Below, in pieces: positions 23,723 to 35,569 of a stretch of DNA of 64,000 nucleotides (positions are counted from its first letter, which is position 1; the number at the start of each line of letters is the position of its first letter). The position numbers were made by a program, and so were the translations under genes. A model generated the notes under the pieces. That model saw only the letters and a list, made by a program, of their open reading frames with translations. It had not been told where the DNA came from and did not search any database. Source of the stretch: Cichorium intybus (taxonomy: Eukaryota > Streptophyta > Magnoliopsida > Asterales > Asteraceae); contig CM042012.1 in assembly GCA_023525715.1 (NCBI GenBank), positions 62,939,205-63,003,204 on the forward strand, given 5' to 3'.

Positions 23723-25540
23723 CTATATCTGCATCAATCTTTCTTGACTCTTCTTTTCATGAATTTTCCTGCTTAAAGCGTCCGCTACCACATTTGCTTT
23801 TCCAGGGTGATAGGCGATTTCACAGTCATAATCATTTATCAGTTCCAGCCACCTACTTTGCCTCATATTGAGTTCCTTCTGTGAGAATACATACTGCAAG
23901 CTTTTGTGATCCGTGTATAAAGTACACTTTGTTCCGTACAAGTAATGCTTCCAGATTTTTAGTGCAAACACAATTGCTGCCAGCTCCAAATCGTGTGTTG
24001 CATATCTTGTTTCTGGTTCTTTCAATTGGCGGGAAGCATACACTATCACTTTTCCCCGTTGCATTAATACACAACCCAATCCTCTGTTCGAGGCATCACT
24101 GTATACCACAAAATCTTCGGTTCCTCTAGGTAATGCTAGAACCGGCGCATCACATAACTTCTCTTTTAGTGTCTCAAATGCTTTCTCTTGTTCCGCTCCC
24201 CATTCAAATTTCATCCATTTTCTTGTTAGCTTCGTAAGAGGTACTGCAATTCGAGAAAAATCTTGGATGAATCGTCGGTAGTACCCGGCGAGTCCAAGAA
24301 AACTTCTTACTTCTGTCGGGGTTTTTGGAATTTCCCACTTCATCACTGCTTCCACCTTTGCAGGATCCACTTTGATTCCTTGAATAGAGACAACATGCCC
24401 GAGGAATTGCACTTCCCTCAACCAAAACTCACACTTTGAAAACTTCGCATACAACTTCTCTTTCTTCAGAACTTCCAATACCGTCCTCAAATGGCTTCTA
24501 TGTTCCTCCGCAGTCTTCGAGTAGATAAGGATGTCATCAATAAATACGATAACAAACTTATCAAGGAACGGCTTACACACCCGATTCATTAAATCCATAA
24601 AAATTGCCGGGGCATTCGTCAAACCAAAAGGCATGACTAAAAATTCATAATGCCCGTAGCGAGTGTGGAAGGCGGTCTTCTCAACATCTTCATTCCTTAC
24701 CCGTACTTGATGATAGCCAGATCGAAGGTTAATTTTGGAAAAATAATCAGTGCCTTGCAATTGGTCAAATAGATCGTCTATGCGTGGTAACGGGTAACGA
24801 TTTTTAATAGTGATTTTATTGAGTTCCCGGTAGTCAATGCACATTCGCATCGAACCATCCTTCTTTTTGACAAACAGCACCGGTGCACCCCAAGGTGATG
24901 AGCTGGGGCGTATAAAACCTTTATCGAGTAATTCTTGTAATTGAGACATCAACTCCCGCATTTCGGTCGGGGCCAAACGATATGGAGCGCGGGCAATAGG
25001 AGAAGCTCCGGGTACAAGATCAATTCGAAATTCTACCTGTCTCTCTGGTGGCAGGCCAGGTAAATCGTCTGGAAAAACTTCAGGGTACTCTCTCACCACA
25101 TCAATATCATCCACGGTTTTCTTTACTTTATCTTCCGCTATCACATACGCTATAAAGGAAGAACCTCCTTTTACCAAACACCTTCGTACTTTCACGGCAC
25201 TGATAAAACATGACATTCTTTTAGGTTTCTCACCATAAATGTACACTTTACTACCATCTGGAATCTTTACTGACACCACTTTCTTTCCGCACGCAATTTT
25301 TGCATCATTGGCTCCGAGCCAATCCATTCCAATAACAATATCAAAAGTCTTGACTCCAATCAGTAGAAGATTTAAAGAAAATTTCTTGTCGTCAATGCTA
25401 AGTTCGCAGCCGCGGTACACGTGCTTTATCTCCACATTCTTACCACTCGCCAGCTCGACCTCACAAACGTAATCTAACGGTTCTAACGATACATTAAGTT
25501 TTGAACCAAATTCATGGGACACAATGAGCATGTAGCACCA
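23723..25540 (-). CDS. Protease remainder, reverse transcriptase and RNase H (Tekay-like)
   Basis: 602 codons (frame from 25,531). Residues 1-90 are the protease C-terminal part (VIGMDWLGAND). RT spans about 185-400 with VKKKDGSMRMCIDYREL, LVMPFGLTNAPAIF and catalytic IDD at 331-333. RNase H spans about 474-590 with D479, E516, D541 and D584. RT motif A reads FSKINLRSGYHQ: Asn268 stands where a catalytic Asp is expected, so polymerase activity should be lost. The protease DSG lies upstream in another frame (see gag), a one-base slip shared with the left copy. It ends in TAG before integrase. Confidence 0.88.
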   Translation of the reverse strand, partial: WCYMLIVSHEFGSKLNVSLEPLDYVCEVELASGKNVEIKHVYRGCELSIDDKKFSLNLLLIGVKTFDIVIGMDWLGANDAKIACGKKVVSVKIPDGSKVYIYGEKPKRMSCFISAVKVRRCLVKGGSSFIAYVIAEDKVKKTVDDIDVVREYPEVFPDDLPGLPPERQVEFRIDLVPGASPIARAPYRLAPTEMRELMSQLQELLDKGFIRPSSSPWGAPVLFVKKKDGSMRMCIDYRELNKITIKNRYPLPRIDDLFDQLQGTDYFSKINLRSGYHQVRVRNEDVEKTAFHTRYGHYEFLVMPFGLTNAPAIFMDLMNRVCKPFLDKFVIVFIDDILIYSKTAEEHRSHLRTVLEVLKKEKLYAKFSKCEFWLREVQFLGHVVSIQGIKVDPAKVEAVMKWEIPKTPTEVRSFLGLAGYYRRFIQDFSRIAVPLTKLTRKWMKFEWGAEQEKAFETLKEKLCDAPVLALPRGTEDFVVYSDASNRGLGCVLMQRGKVIVYASRQLKEPETRYATHDLELAAIVFALKIWKHYLYGTKCTLYTDHKSLQYVFSQKELNMRQSRWLELINDYDCEIAYHPGKANVVADALSRKIHEKKSQERLMQI

Positions 25541-26839
25541 GAATCAAATAACACGTAAGCAGGCATCTGATTAATTAGTAAGGTACCTAAGACCACGTCT
25601 TGTGTCTCCTTTGCTTCCTCCCGTGTGAGCTGGAAGGTGCGAGTCTTTACTTTCTGAGGTTCTGTCTTCTTTTGTGCAGTTGACACCACTGTTTCACCAC
25701 CTTTCTTCGGGCAGTTGTAGCTATAGTGCCCCTTTTCATGACAAGAAAAACACTCAACTTCGCTAAGCATCGGGTAAGTACATTCTCTAGCTCTGTGACC
25801 AACTCTTCCACAGTTGAAACATGCTGAGCTTCCCGTTTTGCATTCTCCCGTATGTTCTTTTCCACACTTTTCACAAGTCTTCTGATTACCCTGTTTAGAC
25901 GACGTAACCACTATGTTCTTTTCCCTTCTTGCTCCAACTACTACTTCCACTACTAAATTTACGTTTGTCTCCAGAAATTTGCCTCTCCATCGTTCTACGC
26001 TTCCACACATCCTCAACATTCCTTGCTGCCGCAAATGCATCATCCATTGTTTCTGCCCGCTTTACCTCCAATTCATATTCCCATGGTAAACCTTTCACGT
26101 AGCGATTAATTCGAGCCCGCTCCGTTGTATAGATTTTTCCCACAAATGGTAACATATCGCTAAACTTTTTGGTGTATTCAGCAATGGACAAACTACCCTT
26201 CTTTAGAGTAAGAAATTCATCTTCAAGCTTCTCTATGTCCCGGAGGGGACAATATTTATTCTTCAAACAGGTAGTAAATTCGGTCCACGACCATTTATAA
26301 ATCACGTCTTTCCCAAGCAATTCATATAAAGTATTCCACCAGACCAACGCGTCATCCTTCAATAGCCGTGAAGCATAATAAACTTTATCTTTTTCGTGAC
26401 ATTTGCTAACCTCCAATACCTGCTCCGTCTCCCGTAACCACTGCATCGTAACCTTGGGTTCAAAACCGCCATAATATTCCGTAGGTTTACATGCAAGGAA
26501 ATATTTGAAGGTACACCTCTTTTTATCTTCCGTCCCCACACTATCTTCCTCTGTAAGAGAATCTCCGTTAGTAGGTCTCCAAGAGGCATCCTCCAAAGAA
26601 GGATTAGGGTGTGGTTCTCCCAGCCGAGCATTCATCATCTGACGCATGTCTTCTCTCATTTCAGTCTTTAAGTTGCTAATAAGATTTTGTATAGCCTCCA
26701 AGGTTACAGGTGGAGGCTGCGGCATTGGGTTTGGCATAACACGCATATTGTCCGCATCATCGACGGGATTACCCCCATGAGACGGGGTATGACTTGCTAC
26801 CCGTCCTTCACTTGAAAGGTTATGATCACCGCTCTCCAT
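25483..26839 (-). pseudogene. Gag and protease N-terminus of complete Tekay copy, frameshifted
   Basis: The start is ATG 26,839 (MESGDHNLSS). Capsid motifs include PTEYYGGFEPKVTMQWLRE, DDALVWWNTLYELLG and SLSIAEYTKKFSDMLPF. At about 25,911 four extra bases relative to the left copy shift the frame, ending the first ORF at 25,895. The other frame carries three zinc knuckles (CEKCGKEHTGEC, CFNCGRVGHRAREC, CFSCHEKGHYSYNC) and the protease active site YVLFDSGAT, then runs out at 25,483 through a second slip shared with the left copy. Gag forms the particle and the knuckles bind RNA. Confidence 0.85.
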
Positions 26840-27242
26840 TTACTATAAAATAAATAAGATTCACGTTTATTACTCCACATAAATATGTTTATCAATATAT
26901 CCGAAAGCTATAGCATGTGATCTTCCTATGGAACTTGTGTTTCCAAGTACCTCTCTCCTAATTCCCACAACCAAGTTTCCTCAGGTTTCCCTTGTGACTT
27001 CACCATTTCCAATGCATATCCTGTGATTATAATAATATGGGCCCAATATTATTTTAACCACCTATATGCTTTGGCCCTGATGTTATCACAAGACTCCCTG
27101 ATTCACCGGTTTCTGTGAGTTTCAACACTATAAACTATCGACACTACTCCGTTATCTAGTACCCTAGTGCCCCTACTTTTCTTACTATTAATCCAATAGT
27201 TTAAGCCTAGGATGGTTACCCAACCTAATTCACTTAAACCAT

Positions 27243-27255
27243 GGCTCTGATACCA
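27243..27255 (-). other. Primer-binding site of complete Tekay copy
   Basis: Minus strand TGGTATCAGAGCC (initiator tRNA-Met type), 3 bp from LTR3. Confidence 0.85.
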
Positions 27256-27258
27256 AAT

Positions 27259-29380
27259 TGTAACACCCCAAACTTTCACACAATTTTTTTTTTCAAACTT
27301 ATATTAAAAATACTTTGTCATACAAACCCTTTTAATTTTTACAAACGAGGCATCACAAGTTCGCATCATGAGCATAGTTTAAACCTGTTTATCGCATGCT
27401 TTATACAACAGAAGCTATCGTCCCACACCACGCTCTTCTAACTGTTTTCTTGATCATCTGAGTACATAGCATTTTATAAAAAATATACGTAAGACATAAT
27501 GTCTCGTGAGCAATGTGGGTTTAGACCCAAAACAGTTTCCTTATATTTCATTCATTCTCAATTCAAACATTTAAATTCCTATGAGCGCACCCATAGGTAC
27601 TCCTTTCCATTTATGAGCACATTCCTACGAGCGCACCCGTAGGTTTATACGAGACGCACCCGTATAACTCCTCCCTCGACAGCATGAAACGAATTCATCC
27701 ACCCAGGTACCAATTAGACTACTACTTCGCGACGGGAGGTACCATCCCAGTAGTGTCTTTTGACCACCCCTACCGCAGCAGGACGTGATCTTTATCCGGA
27801 TACTTCTCAACTTATCAACATGGCTCAATAACTTTATTAATTCTCTGTATTTCTCATTTATCATTTCTGTACACATTGTACTTACTATTTCATAGTATCA
27901 TTTCCAGTTCCATAGAACCATTTTTCATTAAACCATTTCAATTTCCATAAAACCATTTTGACTCCCAAAACATTGTATGTAAAACTCATTTCTTTGTATA
28001 AAACCCATTTGCTATGTATTCAAAAATCCACACATTACTCACCTCGAGTCACTTAGGAGCTATTTAGCTTCTTGAACTCCTTTTTCTTTCACTTGCTTAA
28101 CCGTGTTTGAGCCACCACCTATTATATACAAGGTATACATTTATACTTGATTCATATATACAATAACTAACTTTACAGCACAAGAGTGCCATATTATGCA
28201 ACTACGAATTATAACTATGCTACAACCCTTATTAATCTAACTTTCTTTAATTTGTAAACTTTCCCGAAATACGCGTATTTTGCTACAGTACTCTCGGGTG
28301 GTCGTATTTCCATTCCGACAATTTTCCACAAAGTTTTGGACCATAAGGGACTTATGTTTAAAATTTGAGGTCAAACGGACAAGTCTAACCCCAAACTCCA
28401 AAATCAAAGTTAACTTGGCAGAATGCTCACTGCATTTCTGCATTTTGGTCCAGGCGCAGGGTCGCGTCGCGACCTATATGGATCGCGTCGCGATCTCTGA
28501 GTACATTGCCATTTTTGACGATTTTCCAACTGCAACTTCCTTTATTTCCCTGCATTAAGTTCTTAATACCTAACTTAATCACTATGTTATCATTCCAGGG
28601 CAATAACCTTCAATTTTTATCAAGTTTTAACTTGGGAAAATCACAATTTCCTAACAATTCATAACAAACCCGTTTTTACCCATTTTCACCAAAGATGTAA
28701 AATTTTGAAAACAATCACTTAGGAATGTCTTAATACATCCTAAATGATCCTTAGAGCCTAACAAAACACTAGAAATCAGGTTTAGTCTCATAAACCCATT
28801 TCTAGGGTTCTTGAGCTCAAAACCCCAATTCTCACAATTTCAACAATATCCTTGAGAGATGTGTGTTCACTTAGTGTTTCCAACTTGTTTAAATGGTAGA
28901 AATCACAGGAACAACTTGAATCATGACTGTAAATTCAGATTTCAGTTTGTCCCGTGAAGAACACACACGCTTAGGTATCAAGAACTTGGTTACTAACCTT
29001 CTTTACTTGAGAAATCTTCCAATTCCAAGCAACTACTTCAATTTGCAGCTTCAATTCTCCGGAACTCGTTTCTCCTGCACGTGCTCTCTAGCTCTCTCCC
29101 GATCTTTCTAAAAACTTCTGGGAACTATGGGAAATTTTTCTCCTATTTATAGTTCCATATTTTCATTTTACTTCCCTCTAGTTCTACTTCTTCCGTCTTG
29201 GCACCAAAATCTAAGTTTTATTACATGAAGTTTCATTTCTTATATTATTTCCCCATAGACACAAAATATTTTACACTAAGGTCCAGAACATGGCAAAAAT
29301 ACTTATTTGCCCTTTTTCACAACTTTACTATTACACACGATTATTTTATATTTTATTGAAAATTTTTGCAGGTTCTTACA
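27259..29380 (-). repeat. Tekay LTR3 (5-prime LTR of complete copy)
   Basis: A 2122-bp LTR, similar end to end to LTR2 with scattered substitutions and small indels. TATA box ACTATAAATAGGAG (minus) at 29,140-29,156. CG dyads at 28,460-28,474 and 28,481-28,495. Right flank attat is the target duplication. Confidence 0.9.
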
Positions 29381-29517
29381 ATTATATGATCACTTATCTT
29401 AGGACACGTAATTGACTGGGTCAGAGTTCGGCAGCGGCTTTTAGAAGCTACAATTTGCTGATCGATTCAGAAGTTATACTGGCAGTTATAGTTATTAAGC
29501 TTATCCAAGTGAGAGAC
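29381..29517 (+). mobile_element. Copia 3-prime internal fragment (right part) with PPT
   Basis: Continues the Copia fragment interrupted at 16,553 and matches 36,291-36,426. It ends in CCAAGTGAGAGAC, a slightly mutated PPT, before the LTR at 29,518. Bases 29,381-29,385 are the right copy of the attat target duplication. Confidence 0.8.
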
Positions 29518-30344
29518 TGTTGGATTAGGTGTCTAAGCTCATAACTATAATTGGTATATACTTGAATTGATAGTAGTACGTTCCTTTTAGGTTGCCCTCA
29601 ATAGTCCAAATGGTATTAAGATTAATAATGAGACAGAAAAATATAGTTAATTAATATATTATGTGACGATAAATTAATTAGAATTAATTTGGAATTAATT
29701 AAAAGTGCAGAGGCTGAATTGTAATTGTTCAATAGTTGAACAATGGAGGATATGGGACGAAATTTAAAGGATATTTATCCTTAATTTCGTCCATCATGAG
29801 TAATGGTGGATATGGGTTCATCCCTTCCATTTATGTTCAAGATAGAGTGGTGGTGAATGGGTTTTGAATTTAAGGAGAAAATGTTTATTTGGTTTAAACT
29901 CAAATAAGGCTTATCCCCAACACCTTTACAGACTATAAATACCCCTCCTTGGAGCCTCAAACCTACGTCATTCCTGTAGACAGTACTCTGGAATTTTCTC
30001 TTCTTTCTCAAGCAGAATCTATAATCATTCTCTAAAGTTTTATATCGAGCTTTTCTTAATAAGACAATTAAGATAGATAACCTAATCACTTGGACTTTTG
30101 GGTGTGAACCATTAGAGGCACGACACTTGTGGTGCTTGCTTCCAAGTGAACTAAGAGACAAGGAACAATTGTTATTTGCTATAATAACAATAAGGTATGT
30201 AATCTTAAACCCATTTATGAATTTTAGTTATTTGCTAGGGTTTCCTTTAGATGTATTATAGGTTCAATAGTGAAAACATAGATCGTTTTTAGGTTGTATG
30301 TAAACTCCAGAGATTGAGTTTATTTGTTTACCTAAATCCTATAA
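29518..30344 (+). repeat. Copia 1 middle LTR (5-prime LTR of the right copy)
   Basis: An 827-bp LTR starting TGTTGGATTAGGTGTC. The TATA box is ACTATAAATACCCC at 29,931-29,948. It ends CCTATAA where the right LTR has CCTATCA. The left side joins Copia 3-prime internal sequence and the right side joins a PBS. Confidence 0.85.
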
Positions 30345-30345
30345 G

Positions 30346-30360
30346 TGGTATCAGTGCTTT
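30346..30360 (+). other. Primer-binding site of Copia 1
   Basis: TGGTATCAGTGCTTT, one base from the LTR. It is an initiator-Met type site with one mutation relative to TGGTATCAGAGC. Confidence 0.8.
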
Positions 30361-30778
30361 AGTTTGTTTTCTGTTGAATAAATATAATTGTAGAATTGAT
30401 CAATTAAGGTTTAGAGAAATTAAACCCTAATAGCTAAAATGTCGACTTGGCTAGGGTTTCTGAAACCCTAGCCTCCTCCCATATTTTCGATTTTTCCTTA
30501 GGGTTTTAGGGTTTTCTGTTTTTGGTAATTATGATTAAATAAAAATTGGATAACTCATATACACTTATTTTCGAAAATTAAAGGGTTAGGATTATGATTA
30601 AATTATTTGATTAATTTAATTAGATAATCCTCATGTGATCTAATTTTTTTAATTAATTGTTAATTGTAGGATTAATATTAAATCAATTTTAGGTTTAATT
30701 TTAAATTTAAATTAATTGTTTAGTTCTTAAAAAATTTAAAATAATTAAACCTAGTATTTTAAAAGTTTTAAAATACAC

Positions 30779-30850
<72 letters not shown>

Positions 30851-31624
30851 ATATTTATATGTATAAGAATCAGTCAGTCAAATCGCTAGTATCCCTCATT
30901 CACTAGGCAGATCTATAAGGGGTATAAGGAAACCGCCTATAAAATTGCGGTTGAATGTGTGTCCACTCTCACCTACCGCTTCCTTGATTAGTAGAGGGTC
31001 CTTAGCAGAGCGGATTTGATAGGACACTAAATCTAATTAAAAGTATAATGTTATTAAAAGTACTAGAACCTTTTATTTAAAATCCCAAATCTAGTTACTT
31101 GAGGAAAAATGTGAATTAGTATGCTAACCAATGAAATTGCACGTTACACGTTATTAGTCGTTAGTGAAGCGTGTGTGATTTACTAGCACACTAATAGCGA
31201 CTAATAAAGAGTTGTAATGGGTATCTCATAAATTATCATTGTTGATGGAGCATGCGTGGTTTACCAGCACATCAACCGAGATGATAAATGACATTAAGGT
31301 TATCAAGCACATTTGCATGGTTATTCACATCTTGTTTGTGATCCTCGGTATCCTAGGCACAAATTAAACAACATAATATGAGATTAAACATGCCATTGAA
31401 TAGTTTCAATGAATCTCAAAAGACTTAGGAATTTTACTTAATCTTATTTTCTTCACGGTGGAATTGGTATCGTCATTTACTTACCTTTATAAAATTTACA
31501 ATTAGATTACGGCATCCCTCTTCTAAGTTTGAATTATATAGTTGGCTCCTAGCCTTAATATTTATTTTTTGGGTTAATATATTAAGGATTATTGTTATCT
31601 AATTAAAACTACCTTTTTTTATGG
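30361..31624 (+). other. 5-prime leader of Copia 1 with conserved hairpins
   Basis: This is a 1.26-kb non-coding leader between PBS and gag. Perfect or near-perfect stems: AACCGC/GCGGTT (30,931-30,936 with 30,947-30,952); TTATTAGTCG/CGACTAATAA (31,151-31,160 with 31,198-31,207) around TTAGT/ACTAA; TTATCAT/ATGATAA (31,233-31,239 with 31,281-31,287) around GTTGAT/ATCAAC; TTTGTG/CACAAA (31,335-31,340 with 31,358-31,363); CATTGAA/TTCAATG (31,394-31,400 with 31,405-31,411). The same set with different stem bases occurs in Copia 2. A (TA)n run lies at 30,782-30,846. Confidence 0.6.
30782..30846. repeat. (TA)n microsatellite
   Basis: 65 bp of pure TA dinucleotide inside the Copia 1 leader. The Copia 2 leader has only a short tatata stretch at the equivalent place, so it expanded after the families split. 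Confidence 0.9.
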
Positions 31625-32520
31625 ATGTCTACTTCTACTGATGCTTCTGGTCTCCCGTCCTCCTCCCACCATAACCATAACTTCTCTTCAATCCTTTCGC
31701 TCTCAAATGTGATATTGGATGGCACCAACTATAATGACTGGATGCGAAACATCAAAATGGCTCTTAGATTCGAGGACAAGGAATATGTGCTTGAGAAAGA
31801 ACTCATTGAACTCGTTCAAGAAGAAGCTACTCCTGAAGAATATGCCTCGTATAAGAAACACTACAACAATGCAACCAAAGTGGCATGAATCATGGTCGCC
31901 ACTATGGTCCCTGAGTTGCAAAGATTCTATAAGGACTATTAGCTGTATGAGATGAACAAGGACCTTGTGGAAAAGTTCCACAAATGAGCTCGTCAATAAA
32001 GTATAAGGTAGTCAAAGGCCTCATGGCATGCAAGATGAAAGAGGGAGAGTCTGTCTGTGGCTACGTGCAAATAATGAAAAGATACGTGGAATGCCTTGGT
32101 AGGCTTAATGTGCATTTTGATTAGGAGTTGGCTATTCATATAGTCCTAAACTCCTTACCAAGTTGTTATGATCAGTTCATTCTAGCTTATCATTTGAATA
32201 ACACTTAGACCACCTTGGCTCAATTGCACAACCTACTAAAGATTGCTGAAGAAGGAATGAAGGGGAAGGGTGTAGCCTCCACTCCTGCCACCGCTCCCGT
32301 TATGGCCATTGAACAAGGAAAGGGGAAGAAGAGGAAAGGTCCTCCAAAGCAGAATTGGAAGGGCAAGGCCCACATCGGGTCATTTAGCAATGGCCTAAAG
32401 GCCAAGCACAGTTCTGATATGCCTCACACCTCCAATCCCAAACAGTCTTATTGCTTTTGATGCAACAAGAAAGGGTATTGGAAACAAAGCTGCCCCAAGT
32501 ATCTGCAAGACATCAATGAT
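31625..32520 (+). pseudogene. Gag of Copia 1, decayed
   Basis: The start is ATG 31,625 (MSTSTDASGLPSSS). The first 87 codons hold a UBN2-type gag beginning (LDGTNYNDWMRNIKMALRFEDKEYVL). A stop at 31,886 and several frame changes follow. Later blocks are VKGLMACKMKEGESVCGYV (32,005-32,060), LAQLHNLLKIAEEGMKGKG (32,215-32,270), a basic stretch, and one zinc knuckle at 32,450-32,500 whose second Cys codon context includes a stop (C-x2-C-x4-[His lost to W-K]-C pattern). Non-functional. Confidence 0.75.
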
Positions 32521-33094
32521 GGCAAGGTGAAGCCATCGTCTGCAGGTATATACACTATCTCATCTAATAACTCATCATCTTCTCATTCTTGGGTCCTTGA
32601 TACAGGATGTGGTTTTCACATTTGGTCTAATTTGCAGGGACTAAAAGAAAGTGAGGAGGTGGAGCACGAAAGAATGAACCTGATCATGGGGAATAGGCGA
32701 TATTCTCTTGTTACAAAATTGGAGTTTATAGTCTAGTGCTTAGTAGTAATGTTAGTTTAGATTTAATCAATTTTTGCTACTCGTCAGAAATGACACGTAA
32801 TATTATTTCTTTTAGTATTCCTTTAATGATATGAATGGTTCTATTTCAACTTATAAAAATGGTGTTTTTATATTTGATGTTTTACCTTGAAATAGTGTGT
32901 ATGAAACTATGATGTGTGTTGATAATTTTGGTAATAGTGTATTTCATATTGATTCGTTTAACGGTATAGACAAAGCATGCTTGTGACATTGTCGTCTTGG
33001 ACACATTAACAAGAGACGTATCGCCCAACTCCAAAATGATGGATTGTTGGAATCATTTGACCTAAAGTAAGATGATGCATGTGAATCTTATCTT
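32521..33094 (+). pseudogene. Protease and GAG-pre-integrase region of Copia 1
   Basis: Frame 32,527-32,736 has the aspartic protease site WVLDTGCGFHIW (D-T-G). After a non-coding-looking stretch with stops, HCRLGHINKRRIAQLQNDGLL and CESYLLGKM (about 32,985-33,105) form the zinc-binding region that precedes Copia integrase. Multiple stops are present. Confidence 0.7.
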
Positions 33095-33802
33095 TTGGGA
33101 AAGATGACAAAATCACTATTCATGGGATCTTGTGAAAGAGGTGAGGGTTTGTTGGATCTCATACACACTGATGTGTATGGACCCTTCAGATCATCCATAA
33201 TGGATGCTAATCGGTTCTATGTGACTTTTACAGATGATTACAATAGATATGGTTATATATACTTAACGAAGCATAAGTCAGAAACCTTTGAAAAGTTCAA
33301 AGAGTTCAAGCATGAAGTCGAGAATCAGTTAGGCAGGAAGATAAAGATGCTTAGATTCGATAGAGGAGGAGAGTATCTTAGTATCGAGTTCCACAACTAT
33401 CTAAAGGAATGTGGAATAGTTTCACAATTGACTCCTCCTAGGACAGCACAGTTGAAAGGTGTGGCTGAGAGGCGTAATCGGACCTTGTTGGACGTGATTT
33501 GTTCCATGATGAGTCGAGCTTCTCTTCCTATTCACTTCTGGAGGTATGCCTTAGAAACAACCACCTACATCCTCAATTTTGTCCCTACAAAGAAAGTTGC
33601 CAAAAAACCTCATGAGATGTGGACGGGGAAAGTTCCGATGTTAGCACGTATCAAATTCTGGGGTTGTGAAGCTTTTGTTAGACGAGAGACTCATAACAAG
33701 CTAGCAGCTAGAAGTGAGATGTGTATTTTCATTGATTACCCAAAGCAGTCCTTTGGAGATTTGTTTTACAGACCTAGTGAGAACGTGGTCTTTGTAGCAT
33801 GA
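33095..33802 (+). pseudogene. Integrase core of Copia 1
   Basis: 235 open codons. DDE residues are visible in IHTDVYGPF, LRFDRGGEYLS and QLKGVAERRNRTLLD; the usual QNG before VAERRN reads LKG. FWRYALETTTYILNFVPTKKV and KFWGCEAFVRR follow, typical of Copia integrase. Upstream and downstream frames are broken, so no full protein can be made. Confidence 0.8.
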
Positions 33803-33959
33803 AGAGGATTCTTTCGAGAGAGAGAGTGAGAGAGCTCATATTCAATGAAGTTTCCGTTGAACCGATAAACAATTCGTTACCTCTTAGGCATTCCAATAGA
33901 GTTAGCATGCCACCTAGGTTCTATGTTTCCATATTACTACAGATGGTGACACGTTTGTC

Positions 33960-34866
33960 AGTGATAGGACACTAGTAAATTTGGATGAGCCAGCTAACTA
34001 CAAGGAAGCAATGGCAGGCCCTAAGGCTGCTAAATGGAAAAAGGTAATGGACAGCAAGATCAAGTCCATGTATGACAACCAATTTTGGAATTTGGTTGAT
34101 AATATACTAGGTCGAAAGACAGTTGGATGCAAATGGATCTTCAAGAAGAAGACCAACATGAATGGAAAGGTACACACTTTCAAGGCTCAACTAGTTGCAA
34201 AGGATTCACTCAAACCCCAGGGGTTGACTATGATGAGACCTTCTCACCAGTAGCCAAGATAAAATCTATTAGGATAATGATCGCCATAGCTACTTTTCAT
34301 GATTATGAAATTTGGTAGATGAATGTCAAAACCGCTTTCCTTAACGGGAAGTTGGCTGACGATGTTTACATGAATCAACCAGAGGGTTTTGTAGATGCAA
34401 AGTTTCTCAATAGAGTGTGCAAGCTTGAGGAATCCATCTATGGATTGAAACAAGCATCTCGTAGTTGGAATCTTTGCTTCCATGAGAAGTCAAAGAGTTT
34501 GGTTGCTCTAAGAGTGAAGATGAGTCCTGTGTGTATATCAAGGCTAGTGGGAGTATAGTAACTTTTCTGGTTTTATATGTTGATGACATATTACTCATGG
34601 GAAACAACATTCTAACATTACAAGAAGTTAAGTCTTGTCTTGGAAAATGTTTTGCCATGAAAGACCTTGGAAAAGCAGCCTATATTCTCGGGATAAGAAT
34701 TTTGAGAGATAGAAACAAGAGGTTTATTGGACTTAATCAAAGTACATACTTGGATAAGGTACTAAATATGTTTAGTATGGAAAATTCCAAGAAAGGAGAG
34801 CTACCTATCCAGAGCAATGCCAAATTGAGTAAGACTCAAAGTCCTAGTACATATGAAGTTAGCTAA
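33960..34866 (+). pseudogene. Reverse transcriptase of Copia 1, multiply frameshifted
   Basis: Blocks occur in order across three frames: EPANYKEAMAGPKAAKWKKV, VGCKWIFKKKTNMNGKV, GVDYDETFSPVAKIKSIR, MNVKTAFLNGKL, MNQPEGFVD, IYGLKQASRSWN, LVLYVDDILLMGN (YVDD catalytic site near 34,580) and ILGIRILRDRNKR. This is the standard Copia RT. It is interrupted by at least three stops or shifts. Confidence 0.8.
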
Positions 34867-34999
34867 TATGAGTTAAGTACCTTACGCTTCGGCTGTAGGT
34901 TCAATCATGTACGATATGACATGTACTTGCCCTGATGTGTCATTTGCTTTGAGCATGGTCAGTCGCTATCATGGAAATCTAGGCAAAGCTCATTAGACA

Positions 35000-35569
35000 G
35001 CGGTTAAAAACATTCTCAAGTATTTGCAAAGGACAAAGGACATGCTTCTAGTCCTTAGTTGCAGTGATACGTTGAGAGTGAGTGGGTACAATGACGCCAG
35101 CTTTTAGACAGATCGAGACTACTTTCATTCTCATTCGGGCTGGGTGTTTCTTCTAAACAGTGAAGGAGTAACTTGGAAGAGTTCTAAACAGGAAACAGTG
35201 GCTGATTCAACTTGTGAATCACAGTACATAGCTGCAAGTGAAACATCAAAGGAAGCGGCTTGGCTAAAGAATTTCATCGGTGACCTTGGAGTAGTCCTGA
35301 CCATTCAGGAGCCAATAAAACTTTTCTGTGATTATGAAGGAGCGGTTGCCTTGACTAAGGAACTGAGAGACCATGGAAAGTCCAGACATATCGACAAAAA
35401 GTACCACTACATTAGACATAGAGTAGAAGAACGTCACCTCATCGTGAAGAGGGTATCATCTGAAGAGAACCCTGCAGATCCTTTGACGAATGGTCTAAGT
35501 AGGGTTAAGAACAGTCAGCCTGCTAGGAGCATTGGTTTGAGATATGATATAGTTTTAATAGTTAGATAG
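35000..35569 (+). pseudogene. RNase H of Copia 1
   Basis: The frame from 35,144 gives GVTWKSSKQETVADSTCESQYIAASETSKEAAWLKNF, LFCDYEGAVALTKE, SRHIDKKYHYIRHRVEE and NPADPLTNGL, the Copia RNase H. Upstream Asp-containing sequence (NDASF, near 35,090) is followed by a stop at 35,105. It is the end of pol; no further ORF follows. Confidence 0.8.

Larger units (their letters stand above)
16554..29380 (-). mobile_element. Tekay/Del-like Ty3/Gypsy complex with three LTRs
   Basis: Order on the plus map: LTR1 (truncated, 16,554-17,537), partial internal, LTR2 (20,119-22,244), complete internal, LTR3 (27,259-29,380). All parts are in minus orientation. The outer ends carry one shared 5-bp duplication, attat. 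LTRs have TGTAAGAAC...GGGGTGTTACA ends. The primer site is initiator-Met type. Pol order PR-RT-RH-IN with a C-terminal chromodomain makes it a chromovirus, Tekay/Del by LTR and gag style. Confidence 0.85.
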
